A DNA stretch of 64,000 bases from Frigidibacter sp. RF13 (GTDB taxonomy: Bacteria > Pseudomonadota > Alphaproteobacteria > Rhodobacterales > Rhodobacteraceae). The first letter of the stretch is position 1. The number at the start of each line of letters is the position of its first letter. The notes under the pieces are model-generated. The model had not been told where the DNA came from. It was given only the letters and a program-made list of their open reading frames with translations, and made no database searches. The DNA is taken from NCBI RefSeq assembly GCF_026626305.1, contig NZ_JAPNUE010000004.1, positions 62,001 to 126,000 on the forward strand, in the 5' to 3' direction. The position numbers and the translations under genes were made by a program. Shown in pieces: positions 29,115-37,651 of this stretch.

Positions 29115-29287
29115 TCGGGATCACTCCCAAACTGGAAATACGAAATCCGCGATCAGAGACACGCTGCGCATTTGCGCGGTCTGCGCGGCAGGTTTGCGGT
29201 CTCTGGACTGAACCATGTCGCGTAAGCCACGGATAACGCGCGACAATACCCGGCTAAGGTCACATGTCTCCAAAATGGCGGGGTGAG

Positions 29288-29362
29288 TGGCAGCCCGTAG
29301 GGGAGTCGAACCCCTCTTCCCAGGTTGAAAACCTGGTGTCCTAACCGATAGACGAACGGGCC
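29288..29362 (-). tRNA. tRNA-Glu (TTC)
   Basis: 75 nt on the minus strand including encoded CCA. Acceptor GGCCCGT pairs with ACGGGCT (G-U at 1:72); anticodon arm CCAGG-TTTTCAA-CCTGG gives TTC; T-arm GAGGG/GGGG with GTTCGACTC; discriminator G. Its 3' end faces the acquired segment, as expected for a tRNA used as an integration landmark. Confidence 0.95.
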
Positions 29363-29499
29363 GCGCTTGGTGCAGCGAGCTGCTCTCGCGTGGCGTGGGC
29401 GGTGTTTATGGCAGGCGGCGAAGCTGCGCAAGGGGCTTTTTGCGGCCCTTCGGCAGATTTTTCAGGCGGTGCCGGGCGCGGCACACGGGGGGCTGACCA

Positions 29500-31245
29500 T
29501 CAGGGTCTCGCCGCATCCTCCAGCCGCAGTTGCACCCGTGCACGGCCGCCCCAGACATTCAGCTCGAGCCGCCCCGCCAGATGCAGGGGCAGGCGGCCAT
29601 GCGCCTCGATCGCCGGGCCGAGCGGGCCATCGAAGGCGCCGAAGGCGATCGCCTCGATCGCCGGGCCGGTGCCGTCCGAAAAGCCGAAGCGCAGATGGCT
29701 TTCGCCCACGCGCTTGAGATAGGTCACGATCACCGAGCCGAAGGCGAAACGCGGGGCAGGGGCCCCCTGACCGAAGGGACCCGCTTTATCGATCTCCTCG
29801 ATCAGCGCGGGCGTGGCGGCGCCCGGCATCAAGAGCCCGTCAAGCCGCAGATCGCGCGGGCCGCCCGCGCCCGCGCCCTGACGGGCGAGGAGATCGCCCA
29901 ACCGCACCATCGCCGCCTCGATCTGCCCGGCCTCGACCGTCAGGCCCGCTGCCATCCGGTGACCGCCGCCCTTCAGGAGCAGGCCCTCCGCCGCCACCCT
30001 TTGCACCGCCGCGCCGAGATCGACCCCCGAAACCGACCGGGCAGAGCCCTTGCCGATGCCGCCTTCAAGCCCGATCACCACCGCAGGCCGGTTCGTGGCC
30101 TCCTTCAGCCGCGCGGCCACGATGCCTACGACACCCGGATGCCAGCCCTCGCCCGCCGCCCAGACCAAGGGGCCGTCCACCCCGCGTGCTTCGGCCTGCG
30201 CCAGCGCTTCCTCGCGTACCCGGTTCTCGATCTCGCGCCGTTCGCTGTTCAGATGATCCAGACGTTCGGCCAAAGCCGCCGCCTCGCGCGGATCATCCGT
30301 CGCCAACAAGCGCGCGCCAAGATCCGCCGCGCCGATCCGGCCCCCGGCATTGACGCGCGGCCCGAGGATGAAGCCCAGATGATAGGCATTGGGCATTTCG
30401 TTCACCCGCGCCACGTCAGCGAGCGCCCTGAGGCCCGCGCGCTCGCGCCGCGCCAGCACCTTCAGCCCCTGCCGCACCAGCGCCCGGTTGACCCCGGTCA
30501 GGGGCGCCACATCGGCAACCGTGGCCAGCGCCACGAGGTCGAGCATCGCCATCAGGTCGGGGCCTTGCAACCCGTCCTCTCGCAACAGCCGGTTGGCCTC
30601 CACCAGCATCAAGAACACGACCGAGGCCGCGCAGAGATGGGCGAGCGATCCATCCTCGTCCTGCCGGTTGGGGTTCACCACGGCCAGAGCCTCGGGCAGC
30701 GTCTCACCGCCCAGGTGATGGTCAAGGATCACCACATCGGCCGCTTTCGCCGCCGCTACCGGCTCGTGGCTCAGCGTCCCGCAATCGACGCAGAGGATCA
30801 GGTCATGCGCCTCGGCCAAAGCCTCCATCGCGGGCACGTTCGGGCCATAGCCCTCGTCGATCCGGTCGGGGATATAGAGCGTGGCGCGCAGGCCGAAATG
30901 CCTGAGCCAGGTGATCAGCAGCGCCGCCGAGGCCCCGCCGTCGACGTCATAATCGGCAAAGACCGCGATCCGCTCGCGCCCCTTCACCGCCTTCAGGAAC
31001 CGCCCGGCAGCGGCCCCCATATCCTTCAGCCCGCGCGGATCGGGCAGAAGGTCGCGGAGCTGCGGTTCCAGAAAGCGCGCGGCCTCTGCCGGTTCCACGC
31101 CACGCGAGACGAGAATGCGGGCAAGGGCCAGGGGCAGCCGCGTTTCCTGCACCATCGCCTCTGCCAGCCGGTCGGCCATCGCATCCGGGCCGACCCAGCG
31201 GCGGCCGGTCAGCGAGGTTTCGACATTCAGGAAAGCATGTGTCAT
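29500..31245 (-). CDS. recJ: Single-stranded-DNA-specific exonuclease RecJ
   Basis: 5'-3' single-strand exonuclease for recombination and repair, 581 residues. DHH phosphoesterase motifs: FADYDVDGGASAALL (Asp98-Gly103), DCGT (154-157), DHHLGG (175-180), then GPRVNAGGRIG and the DHHA1 domain with KGGGHRMAAGLTVE (RNA/DNA-binding GGGH), and an OB-like C-terminal domain. I use the ATG at 31245 (MTHAFLNVETSLTGRRW); no clear ribosome-binding site precedes it. Sits at the end of the leftward hom-glpX-recJ group. Confidence 0.96.
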   Translation of the reverse strand: MTHAFLNVETSLTGRRWVGPDAMADRLAEAMVQETRLPLALARILVSRGVEPAEAARFLEPQLRDLLPDPRGLKDMGAAAGRFLKAVKGRERIAVFADYDVDGGASAALLITWLRHFGLRATLYIPDRIDEGYGPNVPAMEALAEAHDLILCVDCGTLSHEPVAAAKAADVVILDHHLGGETLPEALAVVNPNRQDEDGSLAHLCAASVVFLMLVEANRLLREDGLQGPDLMAMLDLVALATVADVAPLTGVNRALVRQGLKVLARRERAGLRALADVARVNEMPNAYHLGFILGPRVNAGGRIGAADLGARLLATDDPREAAALAERLDHLNSERREIENRVREEALAQAEARGVDGPLVWAAGEGWHPGVVGIVAARLKEATNRPAVVIGLEGGIGKGSARSVSGVDLGAAVQRVAAEGLLLKGGGHRMAAGLTVEAGQIEAAMVRLGDLLARQGAGAGGPRDLRLDGLLMPGAATPALIEEIDKAGPFGQGAPAPRFAFGSVIVTYLKRVGESHLRFGFSDGTGPAIEAIAFGAFDGPLGPAIEAHGRLPLHLAGRLELNVWGGRARVQLRLEDAARP

Positions 31246-31312
31246 GGGGCAGGGGTGCCGCAATGGCAGGGCTCTTGCAAGGCCGAACCTCAGGCCCGGC
31301 AGACGCCGGCCA

Positions 31313-32053
31313 TCAGCCGCCGCGCAGCCAGCCGTCAAATGCGGGCAGGCTGGCAATCGTCGCGAAGAAGATCATGCATAGGCAGATGCGGCGGAAGGTC
31401 CGCTCGCTTGCCAGCCCGAACATCCGGCTGCCTGCCCAGGCGCCAAGCCCGTAGACCGGCGCGATGATCGCGGCGAGCGTGAGTATCTGCCAGCTGATCA
31501 GCCCGTTCCAGACATAGCCCGCCGCCGAAAACACCGTGGTGACCGCGAAGAAGAAGATGATGTTTGCCCGGACCACCGCCGCCGGGGAGGGGCCGCCCAG
31601 CCAGTAGGCCACGACCGGCGGCCCGCCGATCTGCGCCGCGCCCGAGAAAAGGCCCGAAAGCGCCCCCACCAGCACTGTCAGCACCTGCTTCGGGCGGCCG
31701 TGATAGCGCCAGCCCGAGAGGAGAAGCGCCAGCATCAGGGCAGCGAGGCCCGCGATCCCCCAGCGCAGCGTGAGGGGCGGCAGGCTGTTCAGAAGCCAGA
31801 CCCCGGCGGGCACGCCCACAAGGGCGCCCGCTGCCATCGTCAGGACCGCGCGCCGGTCGGCCCGCCTGACCGCGCCGGGGATCATGCCCGCCGTCATCAC
31901 CCCGTCCGCCACCAAGAGCAACGGCACCGCGGACCGGGGCCCGAGGATCGCGCTCGCGAGCGGGATGAAGATCAGCGCCGCCCCGAACCCCGAGAAACCG
32001 CGGGCGAGCGCTGCCGCGAAGGCGATGGCGACCAGAAGGCCGATCGACAACAT
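31313..32053 (-). CDS. TSUP (TauE/SafE) family permease
   Basis: Inner-membrane carrier, 246 residues, about eight helices. First repeat: ALARGFSGFGAALIFIPLAS; second repeat: GLFSGAAQIGGPPVVAYWLGG, both hallmarks of the family. Substrate unknown (sulfonates, sulfite or organic acids in characterised members). ATG at 32053 follows CGGAAC; ATG 32077 would overlap the upstream gene by 11 bp. Encoded directly behind the isochorismatase-like hydrolase, which suggests the two handle one compound or its product. Confidence 0.85.
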   Translation of the reverse strand: MLSIGLLVAIAFAAALARGFSGFGAALIFIPLASAILGPRSAVPLLLVADGVMTAGMIPGAVRRADRRAVLTMAAGALVGVPAGVWLLNSLPPLTLRWGIAGLAALMLALLLSGWRYHGRPKQVLTVLVGALSGLFSGAAQIGGPPVVAYWLGGPSPAAVVRANIIFFFAVTTVFSAAGYVWNGLISWQILTLAAIIAPVYGLGAWAGSRMFGLASERTFRRICLCMIFFATIASLPAFDGWLRGG

Positions 32054-32066
32054 ATCCGTTCCGGCG

Positions 32067-32663
32067 TCAGGCAACATGCGCCGGGCCTGCCCCGATGATC
32101 TCGTGGCTCGCGCGCGCCGTGACGAACTCGCCATGCAGATGAGAGACCGCGTAAAGGTGGGCAGCTTCGGCATCCGGGCCCGGAAGCCCCGCCGCCCAGC
32201 CCATGTTCGCGGTGGCGGCGAAGGCCGCGCAGGCATCATGGGCGAGCGTGACGCCGAACCCGAGGTTCGCCGCCATCCGCGCCGAGGTCGAGACGCAATG
32301 CGGCGTCGTCAGGCCGCAGAGCACCAGATCCCCGATCCCGGCGGCGCGCAGATGGGCCTCAAGGCCGGTGCCGATGAAGGCGGAGTTGACCGCTTTGGTG
32401 AAGGTCACCTCGCCGGCCAGAGGCTCCAGTCCCGGCAGGAAGGCAACAGCCTCAGTGCCAGGGCGGAACAGGCTGTCAGGGGCGGTGCCCTCGTGCCGCA
32501 CATGGATCACCGGCCAGCCCCGCGCCCGCCAATGGGCCAGCAGGTCGGCCGCCCGCGCCTCGGCGCCGGGGTTGTTGCGTGCCCCCCAGAGCGGATCGAG
32601 GAAAGCACGCTGGAAATCCACGAGGAGGAGGGCCGCAGGCGAAGCGCCCGCCGCCCCGTTCAT
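32067..32663 (-). CDS. Isochorismatase-like cysteine hydrolase
   Basis: Amidase/hydrolase fold of 198 residues. The catalytic triad fits Asp16 (LLLVDFQRAFL), Lys90 (VTFTKAVNSAF) and Cys123 (GLTTPHCVSTSARM), with the cis-peptide before the cysteine loop. Members cleave isochorismate, nicotinamide, N-carbamoyl compounds or ureido products; the substrate here is unclear. The ATG overlaps the glpX stop by 4 bp, and the TSUP permease starts 14 bp after its end. It is translationally coupled to glpX but is unlikely to act in sugar metabolism. Confidence 0.88.
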   Translation of the reverse strand: MNGAAGASPAALLLVDFQRAFLDPLWGARNNPGAEARAADLLAHWRARGWPVIHVRHEGTAPDSLFRPGTEAVAFLPGLEPLAGEVTFTKAVNSAFIGTGLEAHLRAAGIGDLVLCGLTTPHCVSTSARMAANLGFGVTLAHDACAAFAATANMGWAAGLPGPDAEAAHLYAVSHLHGEFVTARASHEIIGAGPAHVA

Positions 32664-33625
32664 TTCGCCGGATTGCGGTAGATCATCCGCCGGACCGATC
32701 CGGTCTTCGACCGCATCAGGATTGTCTCGGTGGTGACAAAGCCCGGCTCGCGCTTCACGCCCTGCACGATCGATCCGTTGGTGACGCCCGTCGCGGCAAA
32801 GATCACGTCGGCGCGCACCATCTCGTCGCGCGAATAGATACGGTTCAGATCGGTGATCCCGGCCTTGGCCGCCCGGCCCCGCTCGTCGTCATTGCGGAAG
32901 AGAAGCTTGCCCCAGATCTGCCCGCCCATGCATTTCAGTGCCGATGCCGCCAGCACACCCTCCGGCGCGCCGCCCGATCCCATATACATGTCGATGCCGG
33001 TGATCTCGGCCTCGGCGCAATGGATCACGCCCGCCACATCGCCATCGCTGATCAGCCGGATCGCCGCGCCGGTCGAGCGGACTTCGGCGATCAGGTCCTG
33101 ATGGCGCGGCCGTTCGAGGATGCAGCAGGTGATATGGCTCGTGTCGCAGCCCTTGGCCTTGGCAAGCGCCCTGACCCGTTCGGCGGGCGACATGTCGAGG
33201 CTGACGACATCCTTGGCATAACCCGGCCCGATGGCGAGCTTTTCCATATAGACGTCGGGCGCATGGAGCAGCGTGCCGCGCGGCGCCATCGCGATCACCG
33301 TCAGTGCGTTCGGCATGTCCTTCGCCGTCAGCGTGGTGCCTTCCAGCGGGTCAAGCGCAATATCGACCTCCGGCCCGTTCCCGCTGCCAACCTCCTCGCC
33401 GATGTACAGCATCGGCGCCTCGTCGCGCTCGCCCTCACCGATCACGACGACGCCCTTGATGTCGAGCATGTTCAGCTGGTCGCGCATCGCGTTCACCGCC
33501 GCCTGGTCGGCCGCCTTCTCGTCGCCGCGCCCAATGAGGCGGGCCGAGGCATGCGCGGCAGCCTCGCTGACGCGGGCGAGGCCCAGCGAAAGCATGCGAT
33601 CCTGAAATTCCCTGACGTCGGCCAT
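32660..33625 (-). CDS. glpX: Class II fructose-1,6-bisphosphatase
   Basis: Hydrolyses fructose-1,6-bisphosphate in gluconeogenesis and the Calvin cycle; Mn/Mg dependent, 321 residues. Metal-binding motif VIGEGERDEAPMLYIGEE (62-79), DPLEGTT (92-98), and GGAPEGVLAASALKCMGG near the C-terminal half are diagnostic. Upstream, TTGCCC and TAGAAG 18 bp apart (33677-33682 and 33653-33658 on the other strand) could be its promoter. The hom gene lies 400 bp upstream in the same direction. Confidence 0.96.
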   Translation of the reverse strand: MADVREFQDRMLSLGLARVSEAAAHASARLIGRGDEKAADQAAVNAMRDQLNMLDIKGVVVIGEGERDEAPMLYIGEEVGSGNGPEVDIALDPLEGTTLTAKDMPNALTVIAMAPRGTLLHAPDVYMEKLAIGPGYAKDVVSLDMSPAERVRALAKAKGCDTSHITCCILERPRHQDLIAEVRSTGAAIRLISDGDVAGVIHCAEAEITGIDMYMGSGGAPEGVLAASALKCMGGQIWGKLLFRNDDERGRAAKAGITDLNRIYSRDEMVRADVIFAATGVTNGSIVQGVKREPGFVTTETILMRSKTGSVRRMIYRNPAK

Positions 33626-34026
33626 CTGTCCCTCGGTTCTGTCTCTGCCGCTCTTCTAGCCTGCCGAAGGCGGGGCGGGCAAGGCGGGGCGAAAGGGCGG
33701 GGCCGCTCACCCGGCGCTCGCGGCCTCTTTTCGATGCGGGGCGCCACCGCGACGGATGACCGGAGGCCCGCGTGCGTTGCCTCGCCTGCTCCTCTGTCTG
33801 CGCACGACCTGCGCCCCCGCCTTCACGGTCAGGCGGGGCATGACATGTTGTGGGCGCTGCGCGACGACCGGAGCGGGCGATTCGCCGCCGCGCCCGCTTT
33901 GGTTAAAGCCGCGAATGCTACGCTAAGGTGTGCTGATCGGGCATACGTTCTGCCATACGTCCAGACATACGCCCGGCTGTCGGCGGGCGGACAGCGCTAA
34001 TCCAGCGTCCTCAATATGTTAGCCTG
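33626..34026. other. Intergenic region between glpX and hom with a 12-bp triple repeat
   Basis: 400 bp without a supported gene. GC-rich direct repeats AAGGCGGGGCG occur near 33668-33692. At 33942-33977 three consecutive 12-bp units start with CATACG (33942, 33954, 33966). A 51-codon plus-strand frame from ATG near 33845 to a TAA at 33998-34000 covers these repeats, but it has no ribosome-binding site and mixed codon use, so I do not call it a gene. Confidence 0.5.
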
Positions 34027-35313
34027 TCAGACGTTCTCGATCCGGATCGCCACCGGCTCGCCCACAATCACCCCCGTTGCGGGCAAACGCGACAGAGCGT
34101 GCGCTATCGCCTCGCGGGTACATTTGTGGGTGACGATCAGCACCGGCGCCGAGGTGTCGGCATGGCCATATTGCCGCATCCGGTCGATCGAGATGCCCTC
34201 GTCGCCGAGGACCGTCGCCACCTTGGCGAGCGCGCCCGGCTTGTCCGCGAGCTCCATCCGCAAGTAATGCGGCGCGGGCGATGTGGCCTTGGCCGCGACC
34301 GGTTCGGCGAGCGTGGCGGCGGGCTGTCCGAAGGTCGAAAGCCGCGTGCCGCGCGCGATGTCGATGACATCGCCCAGGATCGCCGAAGCGGTCGGCCCTT
34401 CGCCTGCACCCGCGCCGCGCATCACGATCTGACCGACAGAGTCGCCCTCAAGCACTACCATGTTGGTGCCGCCCTGCAATTGGCCAAGCGGGCTGTCGGC
34501 AGGCACGAGGCAGGGCGACATGCTCTGTTCGAGCCCCCGGCCGGTCATCTGGGCGACACCCAACAGTTTGATTTTATAGCCCATATCGGCGGCACGGCGG
34601 ATATCGTCGATGGAAATCCGGCCGATCCCCTCCAGCTCCACCGCGTCGAACGAAACCTTGGTGCCGAAAGCGATGGCGGCGAGGAGCGACAGCTTGTGGC
34701 CCGCATCGACGCCGCCCACGTCGAGGTTCGGATCGGCCTCCAGATAGCCAAGCTGCCGGGCTTCCTCGAAGACCGTCTCATAGGGCAGGCCCGCGCTTTC
34801 CATGCGGGTCAGGATATAGTTGCAGGTGCCGTTCATCACGCCCATGACCCGGCGGATCTCGTTGCCCGCAAGCCCCTCGGTCAGCGCCTTGATCACCGGG
34901 ATGCCGCCCGCGACGGCGGCCTCGAACCGGATGACATGGCCCTTGGCCTCGGCGGCTTCGGCCAAAGCCTGGCCGTGATGGGCCAGTAGTGCCTTGTTGG
35001 CGGTGACCACATCCTTGCCGCTCGCAATGGCAGCCTCGGTCGCGGCCTTCGCCGGGCCTTCGGACCCACCCATCACCTCGACGAAGACATCCACGTCAGC
35101 GCGGCGGGCAAGCGCCACCGGATCGTCCTCCCAGGCATAGTCCGACAGGTCGACGGGGCGGTTCTTCGTGCGCGACCGCGCCGAAACCGCAGAGATGACA
35201 ATGGGCCGCCCGGCGCGCCTTTCCAGAAGCGCTGCATGGCTCTGCACGATGCGGACGATGCCGGTGCCGACAGTGCCAAGCCCTGCGATGCCAAGTCTCA
35301 ACGGGTCGGCCAT
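34027..35313 (-). CDS. hom: Homoserine dehydrogenase
   Basis: Reduces aspartate semialdehyde to homoserine on the way to threonine and methionine. 428 residues: NAD(P)-binding GIAGLGTVGTGIV (8-20), catalytic domain with GGIPVIKAL, MNGTCNYIL, and LEADPNLDVGGVDAGHKL (contains the catalytic Asp/Lys), then a C-terminal ACT domain (MELADKPGALAKVATVLGDE) for feedback by threonine. Monofunctional, not fused to aspartokinase. ATG at 35313 follows AAAGAGG; the frame is open upstream but unsupported. Confidence 0.96.
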   Translation of the reverse strand: MADPLRLGIAGLGTVGTGIVRIVQSHAALLERRAGRPIVISAVSARSRTKNRPVDLSDYAWEDDPVALARRADVDVFVEVMGGSEGPAKAATEAAIASGKDVVTANKALLAHHGQALAEAAEAKGHVIRFEAAVAGGIPVIKALTEGLAGNEIRRVMGVMNGTCNYILTRMESAGLPYETVFEEARQLGYLEADPNLDVGGVDAGHKLSLLAAIAFGTKVSFDAVELEGIGRISIDDIRRAADMGYKIKLLGVAQMTGRGLEQSMSPCLVPADSPLGQLQGGTNMVVLEGDSVGQIVMRGAGAGEGPTASAILGDVIDIARGTRLSTFGQPAATLAEPVAAKATSPAPHYLRMELADKPGALAKVATVLGDEGISIDRMRQYGHADTSAPVLIVTHKCTREAIAHALSRLPATGVIVGEPVAIRIENV

Positions 35314-35392
35314 ACTGCGTCCTCTTTGCCTCGTCTGGCGGGTGTTAGCCGAAGGCAGGCGGCCATGCAACGCATGTGCGCGCCGCATGGCA

Positions 35393-35626
35393 CTAGGGTT
35401 GCGACCGCTGCACGGTCGCGGCAGCCGTAAGCGCCGCGCCTTCCGCGAGGAGCCCTGCCACAAGCCCCGGCGGCGGAGGGGGCGGTGGAGTGAGACTTTC
35501 GAACGGCAGAAGCGTGGGGTAGGGTGCCTGGGCCACGGCGGCGCTCTCGGCCGCCTCGGTGGCGGGGCGCGGGGCGCAGGCCAGTAGGCTGACGCAGGTC
35601 ACAGCCACAAGGACGATCCGGATCAT
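35393..35626 (-). CDS. Small predicted lipoprotein
   Basis: 77 residues, no recognised family. The N-terminus MIRIVLVAVTCVSLLACAP is a lipoprotein signal with the lipobox LLAC (Cys about residue 17). The mature part is rich in Ala and Pro, including a run of seven prolines (LTPPPPPPPG), and ends AATVQRSQP. It lies 79 bp upstream of hom in the same direction and is divergent from the TetR gene. Homologues are often short, poorly conserved envelope proteins; expression is not proven. Confidence 0.6.
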   Translation of the reverse strand: MIRIVLVAVTCVSLLACAPRPATEAAESAAVAQAPYPTLLPFESLTPPPPPPPGLVAGLLAEGAALTAAATVQRSQP

Positions 35627-35725
35627 CTGCCGTCTATCACGCACGGGTCTTCCTTTGCAGCGGGCGCCGGCTTGCACAATAGTCCCGCGCCGGATCATCG
35701 CAAGGGTGCATGGCGACGCTTGTAT

Positions 35726-35745
35726 TGAACGGGCGTTCATATAAC
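35726..35745 (+). promoter_or_regulatory. TetR-type operator overlapping a -10 box
   Basis: TGAAC-GGGC-GTTCA (35726-35739) is a perfect 5-bp inverted repeat of the kind bound by TetR regulators. It directly abuts TATAAC (35740-35745), a good -10 box, ten bases before the ATG of the TetR gene. Autorepression is the likely function. A transcript from here would start at or next to the ATG. Confidence 0.6.
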
Positions 35746-35754
35746 CATACGCCC

Positions 35755-36339
35755 ATGGCACGCCGTACCGGATCCTCTGCCGAAGTCACCGGCCCGCGCA
35801 TCCGCGCGGCGGCCCTGAGGCTCTTTGCACGCCACGGTTATGCTGCCGTCTCCATGCGCCAGATCGCGACCGAGGTCGGTCTGCAGGCCGGCGCGCTCTA
35901 TCTCTACACGCCGGACAAGCAGACGCTGCTCTTCGAGCTTCTGCGCGGTCATATGGAAGATCTCCTGGCCGCTTACGGCACGCCCGACGGGCCGCCGGAG
36001 GCGCGCTTGCGGCAGTTCGTGCGTTTCCACATCGCCTATAACCTCGACCATGCCGACGAGGTGTTTCTGTCTTACATGGAGTTGCGCAACCTCGAGCCCG
36101 CGAATTTCGCCGTAATCGAAAGCCTGCGACGCCGCTACGAGGACCAGTTGTCACAGATTCTGCGCGACGGGGCGGGGCTGGGGGCATTTCAAATCGCCGA
36201 TGTGCGGCTCGCCACCATGGCAATCATTGCGATGCTGAACGGGGTGAACACTTGGTACCGGCAAAGTGGTCGGCTCAGCCGGGAAGAGGTGCTCGCCCTT
36301 CACGAAACGATGGCCAAAAGCATGATCGGCGCCCGGTGA
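35755..36339 (+). CDS. TetR family transcriptional regulator
   Basis: Repressor of 194 residues. The N-terminal HTH domain (about 15-60) has IRAAALRLFARHGYAAVSMR, then QIATEVGLQAGALYLYTPDK, the conserved TetR DNA-binding helix ending in a Y-x-Y-T block. The C-terminal ligand domain (HIAYNLDHADEVFLSYMELR) resembles regulators of fatty-acid or acyl-CoA genes, an uncertain guess. I place the start at 35755 because the upstream palindrome and -10 box would otherwise be coding; ATG 35710 is the alternative. No obvious target gene adjoins it: the next gene is convergent. Confidence 0.88.
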   Translation: MARRTGSSAEVTGPRIRAAALRLFARHGYAAVSMRQIATEVGLQAGALYLYTPDKQTLLFELLRGHMEDLLAAYGTPDGPPEARLRQFVRFHIAYNLDHADEVFLSYMELRNLEPANFAVIESLRRRYEDQLSQILRDGAGLGAFQIADVRLATMAIIAMLNGVNTWYRQSGRLSREEVLALHETMAKSMIGAR

Positions 36340-36376
36340 GGGGCGCCGACAGATAGTATGAAACCGGTAGGAGCGA

Positions 36377-37042
36377 TCAGGTTCCGTCGGGCTCGGGATC
36401 GGGCAGATCCGGAATGTCCGGATTGGTCCAGTTCCCGTTCGCGTCGATGCCGCAGCCGTAGGTCTGCCACGGCAGGCAGGAGGCGAAACGCGGTGCGGTG
36501 GTGATGAAGGTCGAGAAGGTCTGTTCATCGAGCCCGATCGCGAACATCGGCTCGTAGTCCATGAAGGTCTCGACTAGGATCACGCTGCCACCGCGCGGCA
36601 GAACCGGAATGCTGTTCTTGTAGTTCTGGATGGCGGCCGTGGTCATGATCGGGTGGCCGCTGCCAGAGGTCGACGACCAGTCGACATGATATTTGTCGTC
36701 ATTCTCGTCGAAATAGACCGACGACACCCGGATCCATGTTGGCTCGCGCGCGTTCGACAGATAGTCGAACATCTGGTTCAGGCCATTTACATAAGTCTGG
36801 TTGACCTCTGCCGCGTCGGGATCGTCGCTGGTGGGGCCGGTTTCGCGCGACAGCATGTCGGCGATCGTATAGGCGGCCTTCAGGTTGGTGTTTTTCTGCC
36901 TGTAGGCGTCGAAATACTGAAAAGACGCCACATACCACCAGGTCAGGAAACTGGTGATGAGAATTCCCTCAACGACGACGGACCCTTCATCATCGTGGTG
37001 AAATTCCGAGAGACGGCTCTTGAGGGCACGGAAGATGCGCAT
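36377..37042 (-). CDS. TadE-like pilus assembly/secretion protein
   Basis: Membrane protein of 221 residues. A charged N-tail (LSEFHHDDEGSVVVEG) precedes one hydrophobic helix at about 21-43; the EGSVVVEG stretch has Gly followed five residues later by Glu, the pattern of TadE/TadF pseudopilins cleaved by a prepilin peptidase. The rest is an extracytoplasmic domain ending in PEPDGT and containing two late cysteines (SCLPWQTYGCG). Third gene of a leftward operon with gaps of 1-2 bp. Tad ATPase and channel genes are not in the window. Confidence 0.78.
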   Translation of the reverse strand: MRIFRALKSRLSEFHHDDEGSVVVEGILITSFLTWWYVASFQYFDAYRQKNTNLKAAYTIADMLSRETGPTSDDPDAAEVNQTYVNGLNQMFDYLSNAREPTWIRVSSVYFDENDDKYHVDWSSTSGSGHPIMTTAAIQNYKNSIPVLPRGGSVILVETFMDYEPMFAIGLDEQTFSTFITTAPRFASCLPWQTYGCGIDANGNWTNPDIPDLPDPEPDGT

Positions 37043-37044
37043 GA

Positions 37045-37650
37045 TCAGGTCCCCGGACGTGGTTCGTTGACGAAGGCGGTGGTCGAGACCAGCGCGTAGG
37101 CCCAGTCGTCCTTGTCGTTCGGATCAGCGACGCGCAGGCTCGCGCCGAGGCCCGCCGTCGGGAAGACCGGTTCGAAGATCGCGCAGGCGCGGATCAGCAT
37201 GATGTCGTTCGACGTACCCACCTTGAATTCAGTGACCGGCAGGGCGTCGGCCGACCGGTCGACACAGGTCGCACCGCCAGCAAGGGGCGCCCAGGTTTCC
37301 TTCGAGACTGGCCGCAGTTCGACCGAGAGCACCTTGTCGCAATCGGGGATCATCGCTGCATTCGCGCAGATGCGCTCGCGCAGCTTCTGATGCAGGACCG
37401 CACGCTGTTCGTCGGTCATGCCATCGTCGCTCGCCGGGATCCAGAGACCCAGCCGCAATTCGCGCACCGACATGTCCAGCCCGCGCTCGAGCATCACATG
37501 CCGCACCATCAGCATGCCAAGCTCGATCGAAGAGAGCGTGAGGATGATGAAGAAGGGCGCCATGATGATGAAGGGGATGGTCGATGCCCCGTCCTCGTCT
37601 CTCTGATAGCGGCGCGCGCGCGCCGTCAGGAACCTGAATATCTGTCCCAT
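37045..37650 (-). CDS. TadE/TadG-like pilus assembly protein
   Basis: Membrane protein of 201 residues with a basic, acidic-tipped N-tail (RRYQRDEDGASTIPF) and one hydrophobic segment at about 24-46 (IIMAPFFIILTLSSIELGML). Most of the protein would face the periplasm or surface, with cysteines at CANAAMIPDC and GGATCVD. Lacks the Glu at +5 seen in its neighbours, so processing by the prepilin peptidase is less certain. Middle gene of the three-gene leftward unit. Confidence 0.76.
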   Translation of the reverse strand: MGQIFRFLTARARRYQRDEDGASTIPFIIMAPFFIILTLSSIELGMLMVRHVMLERGLDMSVRELRLGLWIPASDDGMTDEQRAVLHQKLRERICANAAMIPDCDKVLSVELRPVSKETWAPLAGGATCVDRSADALPVTEFKVGTSNDIMLIRACAIFEPVFPTAGLGASLRVADPNDKDDWAYALVSTTAFVNEPRPGT

Positions 37651-37651
37651 G

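Noticed and set aside
33845..34000. 51-codon frame before hom, covering the CATACG repeats
   Set aside because: No ribosome-binding site, mixed codon use and no known relatives; kept only as part of the intergenic note.
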